DNA from: Caulobacter sp.
Lineage (GTDB): Bacteria; Pseudomonadota; Alphaproteobacteria; Caulobacterales; Caulobacteraceae
Length of the DNA stretch: 64,000 nt
Direction of reading: 5' to 3'
NCBI GenBank assembly: GCA_021741355.1
Contig: JAIOXZ010000001.1
Location: 62,001-126,000 of the forward strand
A model generated the notes under the pieces. That model was not told the origin of the DNA. It did no database searches and worked only from the letters and a program-made list of their open reading frames with translations. The position numbers and the translations under genes were made by a program. The stretch's first letter is position 1. Every line of letters begins with the position of its first letter. Positions 47,467-57,130 of this stretch are shown in pieces.

Positions 47467-48323
47467 TGCGGCTTCTCCAGTCGCGCGGCCAGGCTCGACG
47501 TATCCCAGCGATGCCCGCCCATGGCCTGGACCTCGGCGTAGTAGCCATCCACCAGCGCCGTCATCTCCAGCCGCGCGCCGTTGGTCGCCGCCTCATCCAG
47601 CACCAGGCCCAGGTCCTTGCGCATCCAGTCCACCGCAAAGCCGAAGTCGAACCGGCCCTCGACCATCGTCGCCCAGCGGTTGTCCATCTGCCAGGACTGG
47701 GCGGCGCCCTTGCTGATGGCGTCGTAGACCAGCGCCGGATCGATCCCTGCCCGCTTGCTGAAATGCACCGCCTCGGCCAGACCCTGAACCACCCCGGCGA
47801 TGCAAATCTGGTTGACCATCTTGGCCAGCTGGCCTGACCCCGCCTCGCCGATCCGCTTTACGGCCTTGGAGTAGGCAGCGATGACCGGCTCGATCCGCGC
47901 CACGGCTTCGGCGTCGCCGCCCGCCATAACGGTCAGCTGCCCGTTCTCGGCGCCCGCCTGCCCGCCACTGACCGGCGCATCGACAAACCAGCGGCCGGAG
48001 GCCCTGGCGAGTTCGGCCATCTCGCGCGCCACCACTGCCGAAGTCGTGGTGTGATCGACAATGATCCCGCCGGGCGCCATCACCGCCAGCGCGTCCGGAA
48101 CCACGCCGCGCACGTCAGCGTCATTGCCCACGCAGAGCGCCACGATCTCGCAGCCCGACGCCGCCTGCGCCACCGTCGCCCCGGCCGAACCCCCGTGAGT
48201 CTCGACCCAGCGAGCCGCCTTTTCAGGACTTCGGTTGAAGACACTGACCGCATGCCCCGCCCTGGCCAGATGACCCGCCATCGGGAAACCCATGACCCCA
48301 AGGCCAACAAAGGCGATTTTCAT
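47463..48323 (-). CDS. NAD(P)-dependent beta-hydroxyacid dehydrogenase (GarR/MmsB family)
   Basis: This 286-residue protein has the dinucleotide motif FVGLGVMGFPMAGHL, substrate loop DAPVSGGQAGAENGQL and a catalytic lysine in GQLAKMVNQICIAG. It is a paralogue of the mmsB gene at 35717, with tartronate semialdehyde or succinic semialdehyde reductase as alternative activities. It heads a leftward unit with the exported hydrolase. Confidence 0.87.
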   Translation of the reverse strand: MKIAFVGLGVMGFPMAGHLARAGHAVSVFNRSPEKAARWVETHGGSAGATVAQAASGCEIVALCVGNDADVRGVVPDALAVMAPGGIIVDHTTTSAVVAREMAELARASGRWFVDAPVSGGQAGAENGQLTVMAGGDAEAVARIEPVIAAYSKAVKRIGEAGSGQLAKMVNQICIAGVVQGLAEAVHFSKRAGIDPALVYDAISKGAAQSWQMDNRWATMVEGRFDFGFAVDWMRKDLGLVLDEAATNGARLEMTALVDGYYAEVQAMGGHRWDTSSLAARLEKPQ

Positions 48324-48409
48324 GTCGCAACCCCGATTCCGGCCCCGCGCCGCAACACCATCTTAACGACCACAGGCGACCTTCGCTTGGGATTAAGAGG
48401 GGATTCACC

Positions 48410-49318
48410 ATGGCGCTGAACAGTGACGCGCCCATCATGATCAAGAAGGTCAAGAAGGTCGTCGGTGGCGGACACCACGGCGGCGCCTGGAAGGTCGCCT
48501 ACGCCGACTTCGTGACCGCCATGATGGCCTTCTTCCTGCTGATGTGGCTGATCAACACGACCAGCCCCGAGCAGAAGCGCGGCATCGCCGATTATTTCGC
48601 GCCGGCCAGTGTGTCGGAGACGACCAGCGGATCGGGCGGCATCCTCGGCGGAACCTCGCTCGGCGAGGACGGCGCCAAGTCGTCCGGCTCCGCGGCGATC
48701 ATCGAACAGACCTCGCCCGAGTCGCCCACCGATCCCCAGGACCCTGGCAAGACGGCGGACACGACCGGCGCCGGCGCGCTGCAATCCGCGTCCGAAGCCG
48801 ATCTGCGGCAGGAGATCCAGGCCCGCGAAGACGCCGCCTTCACCTCCGCCGCCCAGTCGCTCAAACAGGCGTTGCAGGACATGCCCGAGCTCGCGGAGCT
48901 CTCGAAGCAGATCCTCATCGACCAGACTCCGGAAGGCCTGCGCATCCAGCTCGTCGACCAGGAAGGCCGGTCGATGTTCAAGGACGGTGCGGCCATGCCC
49001 AATGATCGCGCCCGCACTCTGCTCCGGGCGATCTCGCGGATCATCAACCAGCTGCCGAACCGCATCGCCATCAGCGGCCACACCAGCATCAGCCCCAGCG
49101 GCCGCACCCTGTCCAGCGACTGGGCCCTGTCCTCGGCCCGCGCCGACGTCGCCCGCCAGCTGCTGCAGGGCTTCGGGGTCGTCCCGGACAGGGTCTATCA
49201 GGTGTCTGGCAAGGCCAATTCCGATCCGCTGTTTCCGGACGATCCGATGCTGGCCGGCAACCGCCGCATCTCCATCGTCCTGCTGCGCGAAGCCCCCGTG
49301 CTTCCGCCGGATCGATGA
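48410..49318 (+). CDS. motB: Flagellar motor stator protein MotB
   Basis: This 302-residue protein has one N-terminal transmembrane helix with the proton-carrying aspartate in AYADFVTAMMAFFLLMWLI. A Ser/Thr/Asp-rich periplasmic plug-linker follows, then an OmpA-like peptidoglycan-binding domain (ISGHTSISPSGR, LSSARADVARQLL, NRRISIVLL). The start has AGAGGGGA upstream. motA is not in the window, so stator genes are split here, as is known in Caulobacter. Confidence 0.94.
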   Translation: MALNSDAPIMIKKVKKVVGGGHHGGAWKVAYADFVTAMMAFFLLMWLINTTSPEQKRGIADYFAPASVSETTSGSGGILGGTSLGEDGAKSSGSAAIIEQTSPESPTDPQDPGKTADTTGAGALQSASEADLRQEIQAREDAAFTSAAQSLKQALQDMPELAELSKQILIDQTPEGLRIQLVDQEGRSMFKDGAAMPNDRARTLLRAISRIINQLPNRIAISGHTSISPSGRTLSSDWALSSARADVARQLLQGFGVVPDRVYQVSGKANSDPLFPDDPMLAGNRRISIVLLREAPVLPPDR

Positions 49319-49408
49319 ACATGGATCCGTCAAACCCTGCTTGCACGGGAGCGCGCCATGCGCCCTAATCGCTGTGGGGAAGAGGAGAGCCGCAAGGCGT
49401 AGGGGCAG

Positions 49409-50233
49409 GTGACGCATCACTTCACATCGAGACGGATGCGTTTCTTCCTGACCGCGCCCTCCCCCTGTCCCTATCTGCCGGGACGGGAAGAGCGGAAGGT
49501 CTTCGCCCATCTGCCGGCCTCGGACGGCGCTTCGGTCAACGACGGACTGACCCAGGCGGGCTTCCGCCGCTCGCAGCACATCGCCTATCGGCCGGCTTGC
49601 GAGGCCTGTTCGGCCTGCACCTCTGCGCGCCTGCCGGTGATGGACTACGTCTTTTCCCGTTCCGAGCGGAAGGCCCTCGGCCGCAACCGTGATCTGCGCC
49701 GGCACCTGGTGGAGTCGGAAGCGACGATGGAGCAGTTCGACCTGCTGCGCCGCTACCTGACCGCCCGTCACGCCGACGGCGGCATGGCCGAGATGACCTG
49801 GCCCGACTTCGTCGCCATGGTCGAGGACACGGCCGTCCGGACCCACATTATCGAGTATCGCCTGCCCTCGACCGATGACGGTCCCGGAGACCTCATCGCC
49901 TGTGTGCTGATAGACGTGATGAGCGACGGCCTGTCGATGGTCTACAGCTTCTACGATCCGCGGGCGGTGAAGCGCAGCCTGGGCACCTTCATCATCCTCG
50001 ACCACGTGGTCCAGGCCGGTCTCAACGGGCTGGCGTACGTCTATCTGGGCTACTGGGTCCCGGGCAGCGAGAAGATGGCCTACAAGGCGCGCTTCTCGCC
50101 GCTGGAGGTGCTGCGGCCGCAGGGCTGGATGCTGATGTCGTCCCGCGACCGCGCCGAGGCCGAGGAAAGTCTGGCCCGTGAGCGCCGCATGCGCGGGCCG
50201 ATCGTGCCGAAGCTGGGCAGCAAGGCGCCTTAG
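49409..50233 (+). CDS. bpt: Aspartate/glutamate leucyltransferase (Bpt)
   Basis: This 274-residue protein of the Ate1/Bpt family adds leucine to N-terminal Asp/Glu of proteins for ClpAP degradation (N-degron pathway). FLTAPSPCPYLPGREERKVF, the cysteine cluster RPACEACSACTSARLPV and YLGYWVPGSEKMAYKARFSP are diagnostic. The start is GTG at 49409; the next ATG (49436) would remove conserved residues. Confidence 0.95.
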   Translation: MTHHFTSRRMRFFLTAPSPCPYLPGREERKVFAHLPASDGASVNDGLTQAGFRRSQHIAYRPACEACSACTSARLPVMDYVFSRSERKALGRNRDLRRHLVESEATMEQFDLLRRYLTARHADGGMAEMTWPDFVAMVEDTAVRTHIIEYRLPSTDDGPGDLIACVLIDVMSDGLSMVYSFYDPRAVKRSLGTFIILDHVVQAGLNGLAYVYLGYWVPGSEKMAYKARFSPLEVLRPQGWMLMSSRDRAEAEESLARERRMRGPIVPKLGSKAP

Positions 50234-50235
50234 CC

Positions 50236-50694
50236 GTGTTGTCGATCCGTCCGGCCGATCTCGACGCTGCCGATGTCCGTCAGCTGCTGGCGATCCATCT
50301 GGCGGGGATGGCCGAAAACACTCCGGCAGGCCACGTGTTCGCGCTCGACCTGTCCGGCCTGCAAACACCCGACATCACCGTCTGGACCGTGCGGGAAAAC
50401 GGCGCGCTGGCGGGCATCGGCGCGCTGAAGGCGCTCGACGGCGACAGTGGCGAGCTGAAGTCGATGCGGACGCATCCGGACCATCTTCGCAAGGGCATCG
50501 CCGCAGCGCTGCTGGCGCATATCCTCGACGAGGCCGCGACGCGCGGCTACCGGCGGGTCAGCCTGGAAACGGGCGTCGGCGCGAGCTTCAATGCGGCCCT
50601 CGCCCTCTATCGCAAGCGCGGCTTCACCAACGGCGAGGCGTTCGGCGACTACGACGCCAGCCCCTACAACCAGTTCCTGCATCTGGCGCTATAG
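50236..50694 (+). CDS. GNAT family N-acetyltransferase
   Basis: This 152-residue GNAT protein has the acetyl-CoA binding segment MRTHPDHLRKGIAAALLAHI and motif B-like ALALYRKRGFTNGEAFGDY. The start is GTG 2 bases after the bpt stop. Its core is close to PhnO/ElaA-type amine acetyltransferases; substrate unknown. Confidence 0.88.
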   Translation: MLSIRPADLDAADVRQLLAIHLAGMAENTPAGHVFALDLSGLQTPDITVWTVRENGALAGIGALKALDGDSGELKSMRTHPDHLRKGIAAALLAHILDEAATRGYRRVSLETGVGASFNAALALYRKRGFTNGEAFGDYDASPYNQFLHLAL

Positions 50695-50700
50695 CAGGAC

Positions 50701-51726
50701 CTATCCCCAGGGCGCTGGGGGCGACGTATCGGCGACCTCGGCAGCCATCCCGACAACCGCTGGCGCCACATCACGGCCGCCGGCGAACGCCACCAGCGCC
50801 TGGACCCGTTCACTGATCGGCGGGTGGGTGGCGAACAGGCTGCTGAAACCCTTCTCGTGGTTCTCGATAAACATGCCCTGGACCGACTCCGGGGCCGGCA
50901 GAGCGCTGCGCCCCTCGATCTTGCGCAGGGCGCTGATCATGGCGTCGGGGTTCTTCGTCAGCTCGACCGCGCCGGCATCGGCGACGAACTCGCGGCTGCG
51001 CGACAGGGCCATCCGGATAACGATCGCCAGAAGCCAGCCGATCGCGGCGGCGACGAAGGCGATCAGGATGAAGACCCCCGCCCCCTTGTTGTTCCCGTTC
51101 CGCCGCCCGCCGAGCGCCCCGAAACGCACCGAGCGAAACAGGATCTCGGCGATCAGGGTGATGATCCCGGCGAACACCGAGGCGATGACCATGGTCCGCA
51201 CATCGCGGTTGATCACATGGGTCAGTTCGTGGCCCAGCACGGCCTCGAGCTCGGCCGTGTCGAGCGTGGTCATCAGGCCGCGGGTGACGGTGATGCTGTA
51301 CTGCTTCTCGTTCAGGCCGGTCGCGAAGGCGTTCAGCGCCTCGCTCTCGATGATCCGCAGGCTGGGTGCGGTCAGGCCTCGCGAGATGCAGAGGTTTTCC
51401 AGCAGGTTGTAGAGGTCCGGCTCGGCGGTGCGCGTCACCGGCCGCGCGCCGGTCGCCAGATCGATGATCAGCTGGTTGCCGAAATACGCGACAATGAACC
51501 AGACCGCCGTGACGATCAGCGCCAGCGGCGCGCCGGCCAGCATGAACCATCCGGCCTGGCCGAGATCGCCGCCGACCGAGCCCGTCGACGGCAGCATGCC
51601 CGCCCCGATCATGCCCAGCGTCAGGGCGTAGACGATACCCAGCAACAGCACCGGAAACCCCGCCAGCAGCAGGGCCGAGCGCAGATTGTTGCTCTGGATG
51701 TGGGTGTAGAGGCCGACGGCCCCCAT
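50701..51726 (-). CDS. M48 family metalloprotease, HtpX-like
   Basis: This 341-residue inner-membrane peptidase has two N-terminal helices, the zinc motif HELTH near residue 166 with the third ligand in SREFVADAGAVELT, and another hydrophobic hairpin between. It is probably in membrane protein quality control. The start ATG at 51726 lies 10 bases after lemA, and the lemA/htpX-like pairing is conserved. Confidence 0.9.
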   Translation of the reverse strand: MGAVGLYTHIQSNNLRSALLLAGFPVLLLGIVYALTLGMIGAGMLPSTGSVGGDLGQAGWFMLAGAPLALIVTAVWFIVAYFGNQLIIDLATGARPVTRTAEPDLYNLLENLCISRGLTAPSLRIIESEALNAFATGLNEKQYSITVTRGLMTTLDTAELEAVLGHELTHVINRDVRTMVIASVFAGIITLIAEILFRSVRFGALGGRRNGNNKGAGVFILIAFVAAAIGWLLAIVIRMALSRSREFVADAGAVELTKNPDAMISALRKIEGRSALPAPESVQGMFIENHEKGFSSLFATHPPISERVQALVAFAGGRDVAPAVVGMAAEVADTSPPAPWG

Positions 51727-51736
51727 GATGCGGATC

Positions 51737-52294
51737 CTAGAACTTGACCTCGGGCGCGACATCCAGCGCCGCCCGCTTCTCGCCGAGGTCGAAAAGGGTG
51801 CGGGCGTTGAAGCCGAACATGCCGGCGAACACCACGGCCGGGAACGACAGCCGCGCGGCGTTGAACTCGGCCACGGCGTTGTTGAAGAACCGGCGGGCGG
51901 CGGCGAGCTTGTTCTCGATGTCCGACAGCTCGCTCTGTAGGCCGAGGAAGTTGCTGTTGGCCTTGAGGTCCGGATAGGCCTCGGCGACGGCGAACATCTG
52001 GCGCAGCGCGCCGGTCAGCATGTTCTCGGCCTGCACCTTGTCGGCGACCGATCCGGCGCTCGTGGCGGCGTTGCGGGCGGCGATCACCGCCTCCAGCGTG
52101 CCCTTCTCGTGCGTCGCGTAGCCCTTCACCGTCTCGACCAGATTGGGGATCAGGTCGTGCCGCTGCTTGAGCTGCACATCGATGTCGGCGAACGCCTGGT
52201 CGGCGCGCGTGTTGAGGGCGACCAGCCGGTTGTAGATGCCGACCAGAAGCAGGCCGAGCACCACGATGACGACGAGAATGATGATCAGGGTCAC
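51737..52294 (-). CDS. lemA: LemA family protein
   Basis: This 185-residue protein has one N-terminal transmembrane helix (LIIILVVIVVLGLLLVGI) followed by a four-helix periplasmic domain. Motifs: NRLVALNTRADQAFADIDVQ, QRHDLIPNLVETVKGYA, YPDLKANSNFLGLQSEL. GTG start. The function of LemA is unknown, but it accompanies membrane proteases. Confidence 0.93.
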   Translation of the reverse strand: MTLIIILVVIVVLGLLLVGIYNRLVALNTRADQAFADIDVQLKQRHDLIPNLVETVKGYATHEKGTLEAVIAARNAATSAGSVADKVQAENMLTGALRQMFAVAEAYPDLKANSNFLGLQSELSDIENKLAAARRFFNNAVAEFNAARLSFPAVVFAGMFGFNARTLFDLGEKRAALDVAPEVKF

Positions 52295-52330
52295 AGGGTC
52301 TCTCCGGAGCGAGTCCCGCTGACGCTATCC

Positions 52331-53650
52331 CTACTTCGAAGGATCGACCAGCGCCTGATAGACCAGCGCCTGGGACAGCTCGTCGAGCCGCGCCGCGCCG
52401 GCGCCGAGCACCTGGATCATGCCGAGGAAGACGACGTCGTTCTCGGGATCAATCCAGAACCAGGTGCCGGCCGCGCCGCCCCAACTGTAGGTGCCCTTGC
52501 CCGCCAGCGTGCCGGCCTTCGCCGGGTCCATCACCACCGCGACATCCAGGCCGAAGCCCACACCTTCGCCCAGCGGCGTCTTCGCCAGCTGCAGATCGGT
52601 CAGGTGGTTGCTGGCCATCAGCTTCACCGTGCCCGGCGCCAGAATGCGCACACCGTCCAGCTCGCCGCCGTTCAACAGCATCTGGGCGAAACGGGTGTAG
52701 TCGCGCAGGGTCGAGACCAGGCCGCCGCCGCCATTGGCCGCATCAGGCAGCTTGTCGATCGGCAGGACCATGAAGCCCTCCGCCGGCACGATCGTCCGGT
52801 CGCGGGGACTGACCATGTAGATCGAGGCCATCCGGCCGCGTTTGGCTTCGGGCGTCCAGAAGTCAGTGTCGTTCATCTGCAGCGGCGCGAAAATCCGGCT
52901 GCGCATGAAGTCCGGCAGGGTCTGGCCCGACAGCTTCTCGACGATATAGCCCTGGATATCGACCGCGACGCTGTACTTCCACTGCTCGCCCGGCTGGCTG
53001 GCCATGGGCAGGGTCGTCAGGATGCTCATCCCCTCCTTCAGCGAAGGCTGCCGGAACAGGGCGGACTCCTGGTAGGCCTTGTCGACGTAGTTGTCGGCCA
53101 TCAGGCCGTAGGCGAAGCCCGCCGTATGGGTCATCAGCTCGCGCATGGTGGCCGCGCGGGCGATCGGTTCGAGGATCGACTTGCCGTCCGCGTCCAACCC
53201 CTTGAACACCTTCAGGCCGGCGAACTCGGGGATGTATTTCGTGACGGGATCATCCAGCCGCCAGCGGCCTTCCTCGTACAGGATCATCATCGCCACGCCG
53301 GTGACCGGCTTGGTCTGGCTATACATGCGGAAGATGGTGTCTTCGGTGATCGGCGCGCCGCTCGCCACGTCCTTCACGCCGTGGGCGTTGACCGCGATGA
53401 TCTTGCCGTGCCGCGCCAGAAGGGTCAGCACGCCGGGCAGGCGGCCGGCGTCGACGATGCCGTTGAGCGTCGCGTCGAGTTTCGCCAGCCGCTCAGACGA
53501 GAAGCCGACCGACTCGGGCGTGGCGCGTGGCAGGCCGAGCGAGGATACCGCCGCCGGTTTGGGCTTGCCCGGCCATGCCTGCGCCGCCGGCCCGGAAAAC
53601 GCCAGGACCGCGACGGCAGCCGCCATCACCGATTTGCGCCAGATCGCCAT
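52331..53650 (-). CDS. Exported beta-lactamase-like serine hydrolase
   Basis: The 439-residue product has a signal peptide (VMAAAVAVLAFSGPAAQA). The class C beta-lactamase/esterase fold shows SxxK as SQTK (S111, K114), YxN-equivalent YSV (Y226) and a C-terminal SWGGAAG in place of KTG. Such proteins (EstB or LACTB-like) are generally esterases or peptidases, and a resistance role is not indicated. Confidence 0.87.
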   Translation of the reverse strand: MAIWRKSVMAAAVAVLAFSGPAAQAWPGKPKPAAVSSLGLPRATPESVGFSSERLAKLDATLNGIVDAGRLPGVLTLLARHGKIIAVNAHGVKDVASGAPITEDTIFRMYSQTKPVTGVAMMILYEEGRWRLDDPVTKYIPEFAGLKVFKGLDADGKSILEPIARAATMRELMTHTAGFAYGLMADNYVDKAYQESALFRQPSLKEGMSILTTLPMASQPGEQWKYSVAVDIQGYIVEKLSGQTLPDFMRSRIFAPLQMNDTDFWTPEAKRGRMASIYMVSPRDRTIVPAEGFMVLPIDKLPDAANGGGGLVSTLRDYTRFAQMLLNGGELDGVRILAPGTVKLMASNHLTDLQLAKTPLGEGVGFGLDVAVVMDPAKAGTLAGKGTYSWGGAAGTWFWIDPENDVVFLGMIQVLGAGAARLDELSQALVYQALVDPSK

Positions 53651-53735
53651 GTGATTCCCCCGCACCGGTTCGACCGGTCATTTCGCAGAGACTAGCGCGG
53701 GTTGCCCGGGCGGCAAGCAAGAGCGCCGTCGCGCC

Positions 53736-55970
53736 CTACTTCGGACGGAACCGTTTGCTGGTCGGGAAGCCCTTGGGCGCCAGTTTGCCCGCGGCGCTGC
53801 GGCGGCCTTCCCAGTCCTTCCACTCGGGCCAGTCGCGCGTGCGGCCGGCGGCGTCGGTCCAGGCGGCCCCGGCCCCGGCGGTGAACACCAGGGCGTCCCG
53901 CAGGCCGCCTTCGCGATAGGTCTGCAGCTTTACGCCCTTGCCCCGCGGCATTTCCGGCAGTTCGTCGAGGTTGAAGATCAGGATCTTGCCGTTGTCTCCC
54001 ACGACGGCCACCCGGTCGCCGGTGGCTTCCAGCGAGATCAGCGCCTCGCCGTTCAGCACCTGCTTGCCGGCCTTGCGGAAGGCCAGCGCCTCCTCCTCTG
54101 GCAGGATGAAGCCGTAGCCGGCCTTCGACGCCAGCAGCCGTTTGCGGCCTGGCTTGTGCGGGAAGACGTCGAGGATCTTCACACGGTCATCGATATCGAC
54201 CATCAGCCGCAGCGGCTCGCCATGGCCCCGCGCGCCGGGAAGCTTGCTACAGTCGAGCGTGAAGAAGCGCCCATCCGACGCGAAGATAAGCAGCTTGTCC
54301 GTTGTTTCTGCTGGAACAATGAAGCCGAGCTTGTCGCCTTCCTTAAACTTCAGTTCAGAAGGATCCTCGACCCGGCCCTTGGCCGCGCGGATCCAGCCCT
54401 TCTCCGACAGGATGACCGTGATCGGCTCACGCACGACAAAGGCCTCTACCGACGCCTCGATCGAGACGGTCGGCGCCTCGGCGAAAGCGGACCTGCGCTT
54501 TCCGACCGCGGTGTCAGGCCCGAGGATCTTGCGGACGTCCTTGAGCCCCTCCCCGACCAGCTTCCACTGCAGCTTCTCGTCGCCGAGCATGGCGATGATG
54601 CCGTCGCGTTCCTCGGCCAGCTCCGCGTGCTCGCGGCGCAGCTCCATCTCTTCCAGCTTCGCCAGCTGACGCAGGCGGGTGTTGAGGATGGCGTCGGCCT
54701 GGATGTCGGTCAGCGCGAAGGCCGCGATCAGCTTCTGCTTCGGCTCGTCCTCGTAGCGGACGATGCGGATCACCTCGTCGAGGTTCAGGAAGGCGATCAG
54801 CAGGCCGTCGAGGATGTGCAGCCGGGCCTCGATCTTGCCCAGCCGGAACCGCGCCCGGCGCACCAGCACCTCGCGGCGGTGGGCCAGGAAAGCCAGCAGC
54901 GCCTGCCTGAGCCCCATCACCCCCGGCGTGCCGCGGGCGTCCAGCACGTTCATGTTGACCGGAAAGCGCGTTTCCAGATCGGACAGCCGGAACAGGCTCT
55001 CCATCAGGACCTCGGGCTCGACGTTGCGGCTCTTGGGCTCCAGCACCAGCCGGACGTCCTCGGCGCTCTCGTCGCGCACGTCGCCGAGCAGCGGGGCCTT
55101 CTTGCTCTCGATCAGATCGGCCAGCTGCTCGACCAGCTCGGCCTTCTTCACCTGGTAGGGGATCTCGGTGATGACGATCTGCCAGCCACCGCGGGCCTGC
55201 TCTTCCTTGGTCCAGAGCGCGCGCACGCGCACACCGCCGCGACCGCTCTCGTACATGTCGAGCATCGAGCCGGTCGGTTCGACGATCACGCCGCCGGTCG
55301 GGAAGTCCGGCCCGCGCACATGCTCCATCAGGTCCGCCGTGGTCGCCTCGGGCCGCTTGAGCAGCATCAGGCAGGCGTCGATCAGTTCGGCGGCGTTGTG
55401 CGGCGGGATCGAGGTGGCCATGCCGACCGCGATGCCGGAGCTGCCGTTGGCCAGCAGATTGGGAAAGCCCGAGGGCAGGACGACCGGCTCTTCATCCTGG
55501 CCGTCGTAGGTCGGGCGGAAGTCGACCGCGTCCTCGTCGATGCCGTCCAGCAGCAGCATCGCCGCCGGGGTCATCTTGCACTCGGTGTAGCGCATGGCCG
55601 CGGCGTTATCGCCGTCGATGTTGCCGAAGTTGCCCTGCCCGTCGATCAGCCGATAGCGCTGGGCGAAATCCTGCGCCAGGCGCACCAGGGCGTCATAGAT
55701 CGACTGGTCGCCGTGCGGGTGGAAATTACCCATCACCTCCCCGACCACCTTGGCGCATTTGCGCGCCGCGGCTTCGGGGCTGAGCCGCATGTTGCTCATG
55801 GCGTACATGAGCCGGCGGTGCACAGGCTTGAGCCCGTCCCGCACATCGGGCAGCGCCCGCGAACTGATCGTCGACAGGGCGTAGGCCAGGTAGCGCCGCG
55901 ACAGCGCCTCGGTCAGCGGCTCTTCAAGAATGCGGTCGCCGTCGCCCGGCGGGGGAGTGTGGAGGGTCAT
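53736..55970 (-). CDS. parC: DNA topoisomerase IV subunit A
   Basis: This 744-residue enzyme decatenates chromosomes with ParE. The active-site tyrosine is Y128 in AAAMRYTECKM, the GyrA-box-free C-terminus is shorter than GyrA's, and GNFHPHGDQSIYDALVRLAQ marks the helix near the gate. At the position of E. coli ParC Ser80 it has Gln89. The gene order parC-recO-era region is common in the group. Confidence 0.95.
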   Translation of the reverse strand: MTLHTPPPGDGDRILEEPLTEALSRRYLAYALSTISSRALPDVRDGLKPVHRRLMYAMSNMRLSPEAAARKCAKVVGEVMGNFHPHGDQSIYDALVRLAQDFAQRYRLIDGQGNFGNIDGDNAAAMRYTECKMTPAAMLLLDGIDEDAVDFRPTYDGQDEEPVVLPSGFPNLLANGSSGIAVGMATSIPPHNAAELIDACLMLLKRPEATTADLMEHVRGPDFPTGGVIVEPTGSMLDMYESGRGGVRVRALWTKEEQARGGWQIVITEIPYQVKKAELVEQLADLIESKKAPLLGDVRDESAEDVRLVLEPKSRNVEPEVLMESLFRLSDLETRFPVNMNVLDARGTPGVMGLRQALLAFLAHRREVLVRRARFRLGKIEARLHILDGLLIAFLNLDEVIRIVRYEDEPKQKLIAAFALTDIQADAILNTRLRQLAKLEEMELRREHAELAEERDGIIAMLGDEKLQWKLVGEGLKDVRKILGPDTAVGKRRSAFAEAPTVSIEASVEAFVVREPITVILSEKGWIRAAKGRVEDPSELKFKEGDKLGFIVPAETTDKLLIFASDGRFFTLDCSKLPGARGHGEPLRLMVDIDDRVKILDVFPHKPGRKRLLASKAGYGFILPEEEALAFRKAGKQVLNGEALISLEATGDRVAVVGDNGKILIFNLDELPEMPRGKGVKLQTYREGGLRDALVFTAGAGAAWTDAAGRTRDWPEWKDWEGRRSAAGKLAPKGFPTSKRFRPK

Positions 55971-56029
55971 GCTCGAATCGGGAACTTGAGGGACGTCTGT
56001 GTTTAGCGCGGGCGCGAGGGGGTTGTCCC

Positions 56030-56145
56030 TGCGTCCTTCGAGACGCTCGCTTGAGGCTCGCTCCTCAGGATGACGTGCAGGTTGGGTTCAAAGGTGTTCG
56101 TCATGGTGAGGAGCGATCCCCCAGGATCGCGTCTCGAACCACGCA
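56030..56145. repeat. Composite palindromic repeat, family 1, copy C (inverted)
   Basis: GCGTCCTTCGAGACGC...GCTCCTCAGGATGACG, a spacer, then CGTCATGGTGAGGAGCG...GCGTCTCGAACCACGC. It is the reverse complement arrangement of copies A and B. It fills the gap between parC and the dioxygenase gene. Confidence 0.75.
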
Positions 56146-56146
56146 C

Positions 56147-57130
56147 CTAGATCAAGCTCGCCTTCAGCCCCGGAAACACCTTCCCGACCTTGCCGAGCAG
56201 GTAGTCGCCGTAGGGTCCGCTGATCGCGCCGAGGTCCGCCTCATCCCAGCGGGCTTCGCGCCTCACCTCGGCGGCCAGGGGCAACGGCTCGACCACCGCG
56301 TCGAAGGCCGGGTCGAAGAACAGCGGCCAGCTGAGGCGGTCGCGGCCGCTGGTGTTGGTCACCCGGTGCGGGGCGGACCGGTAGAGGCCCTGCGTGAGCC
56401 GATCGAGCATGTCGCCGATGTTGACCACCAGGGCGCCGGGGATCGGCGGGGCGTCGAACCAGACTCGGTCCCGCCCCTTGATCTGCAGCCCGCCGTTGGC
56501 GTCCTGGGCCAGCAGGGTGAGCAGGCCGTAGTCGGTGTGCTCCCCGACCCCGAAGGCATAGTCATTGCCGTCCTGCGGCGGCGTCGCCGGGTAGTGGAAG
56601 ATACGGAACAGGATTGTCGGGTCGGCGGTGTAGCGGTCGTGGAAGTATCGATCCGGCAACCCAAGGCTCAGCGCGACGCCTTCCATCAGCGCGTGTCCCG
56701 CGCGGGTCATGGCGTCCGTCCAGGCCGTCACCACCGGGCGAAGCGTGGGCAGGGCCGCCGGCCACTGGTTGGCGCCGTGCATCGGCCAGCCGGAGGCGAC
56801 CCGCCGATCGCTCTCATCCAGCTCCTCGCCGAGATAGAGCCCCTGCTTCAGATCCGGCCTGCCGGAGGTCAACTCGCCGCCGACCGGGAAGAACCCACGC
56901 CACGCCGGGCCGCCGTTGGCCATCCCGATCGCCATGCGCTCTTCGAGCGGAAGCCCGAAGAACCGTTCGCTTTCTGCCCGCAGGTCCGGAAACAGCGCCT
57001 CGCCGCCATGGCCGGTGACATAGAAAAAGCCATCCGCGCGACAGGCTGCGCCGATCTGCGCCGCGACGGCGGCCCGATCTTTAGCGTTATCACCAAATAG
57101 CGGACCCAGATCGACGACAGGCAGGCTCAC
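56147..57130 (-). CDS. 2-oxoglutarate/Fe(II)-dependent dioxygenase, isopenicillin N synthase-like
   Basis: This 327-residue protein has the DIOX N-terminal domain ([23 protein letters not shown]) and the jelly-roll with iron ligands HTD ([12 protein letters not shown]) and a distal His in [18 protein letters not shown], which also carries the RxS co-substrate motif. A true antibiotic synthase is unlikely. It overlaps the M24 peptidase by 4 bases. Confidence 0.9.
   Translation of the reverse strand: MSLPVVDLGPLFGDNAKDRAAVAAQIGAACRADGFFYVTGHGGEALFPDLRAESERFFGLPLEERMAIGMANGGPAWRGFFPVGGELTSGRPDLKQGLYLGEELDESDRRVASGWPMHGANQWPAALPTLRPVVTAWTDAMTRAGHALMEGVALSLGLPDRYFHDRYTADPTILFRIFHYPATPPQDGNDYAFGVGEHTDYGLLTLLAQDANGGLQIKGRDRVWFDAPPIPGALVVNIGDMLDRLTQGLYRSAPHRVTNTSGRDRLSWPLFFDPAFDAVVEPLPLAAEVRREARWDEADLGAISGPYGDYLLGKVGKVFPGLKASLI

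Noticed and set aside
48320-50368. 682-codon minus-strand frame over motB and bpt
   Set aside because: It spans two clear genes on the other strand and has the Arg/Gly/His composition of an antisense frame.
52331-53650. Beta-lactamase resistance gene
   Set aside because: SxxK is present but the KTG box is replaced by SWGGAAG and YxN by YSV; this fits esterase-like family members.
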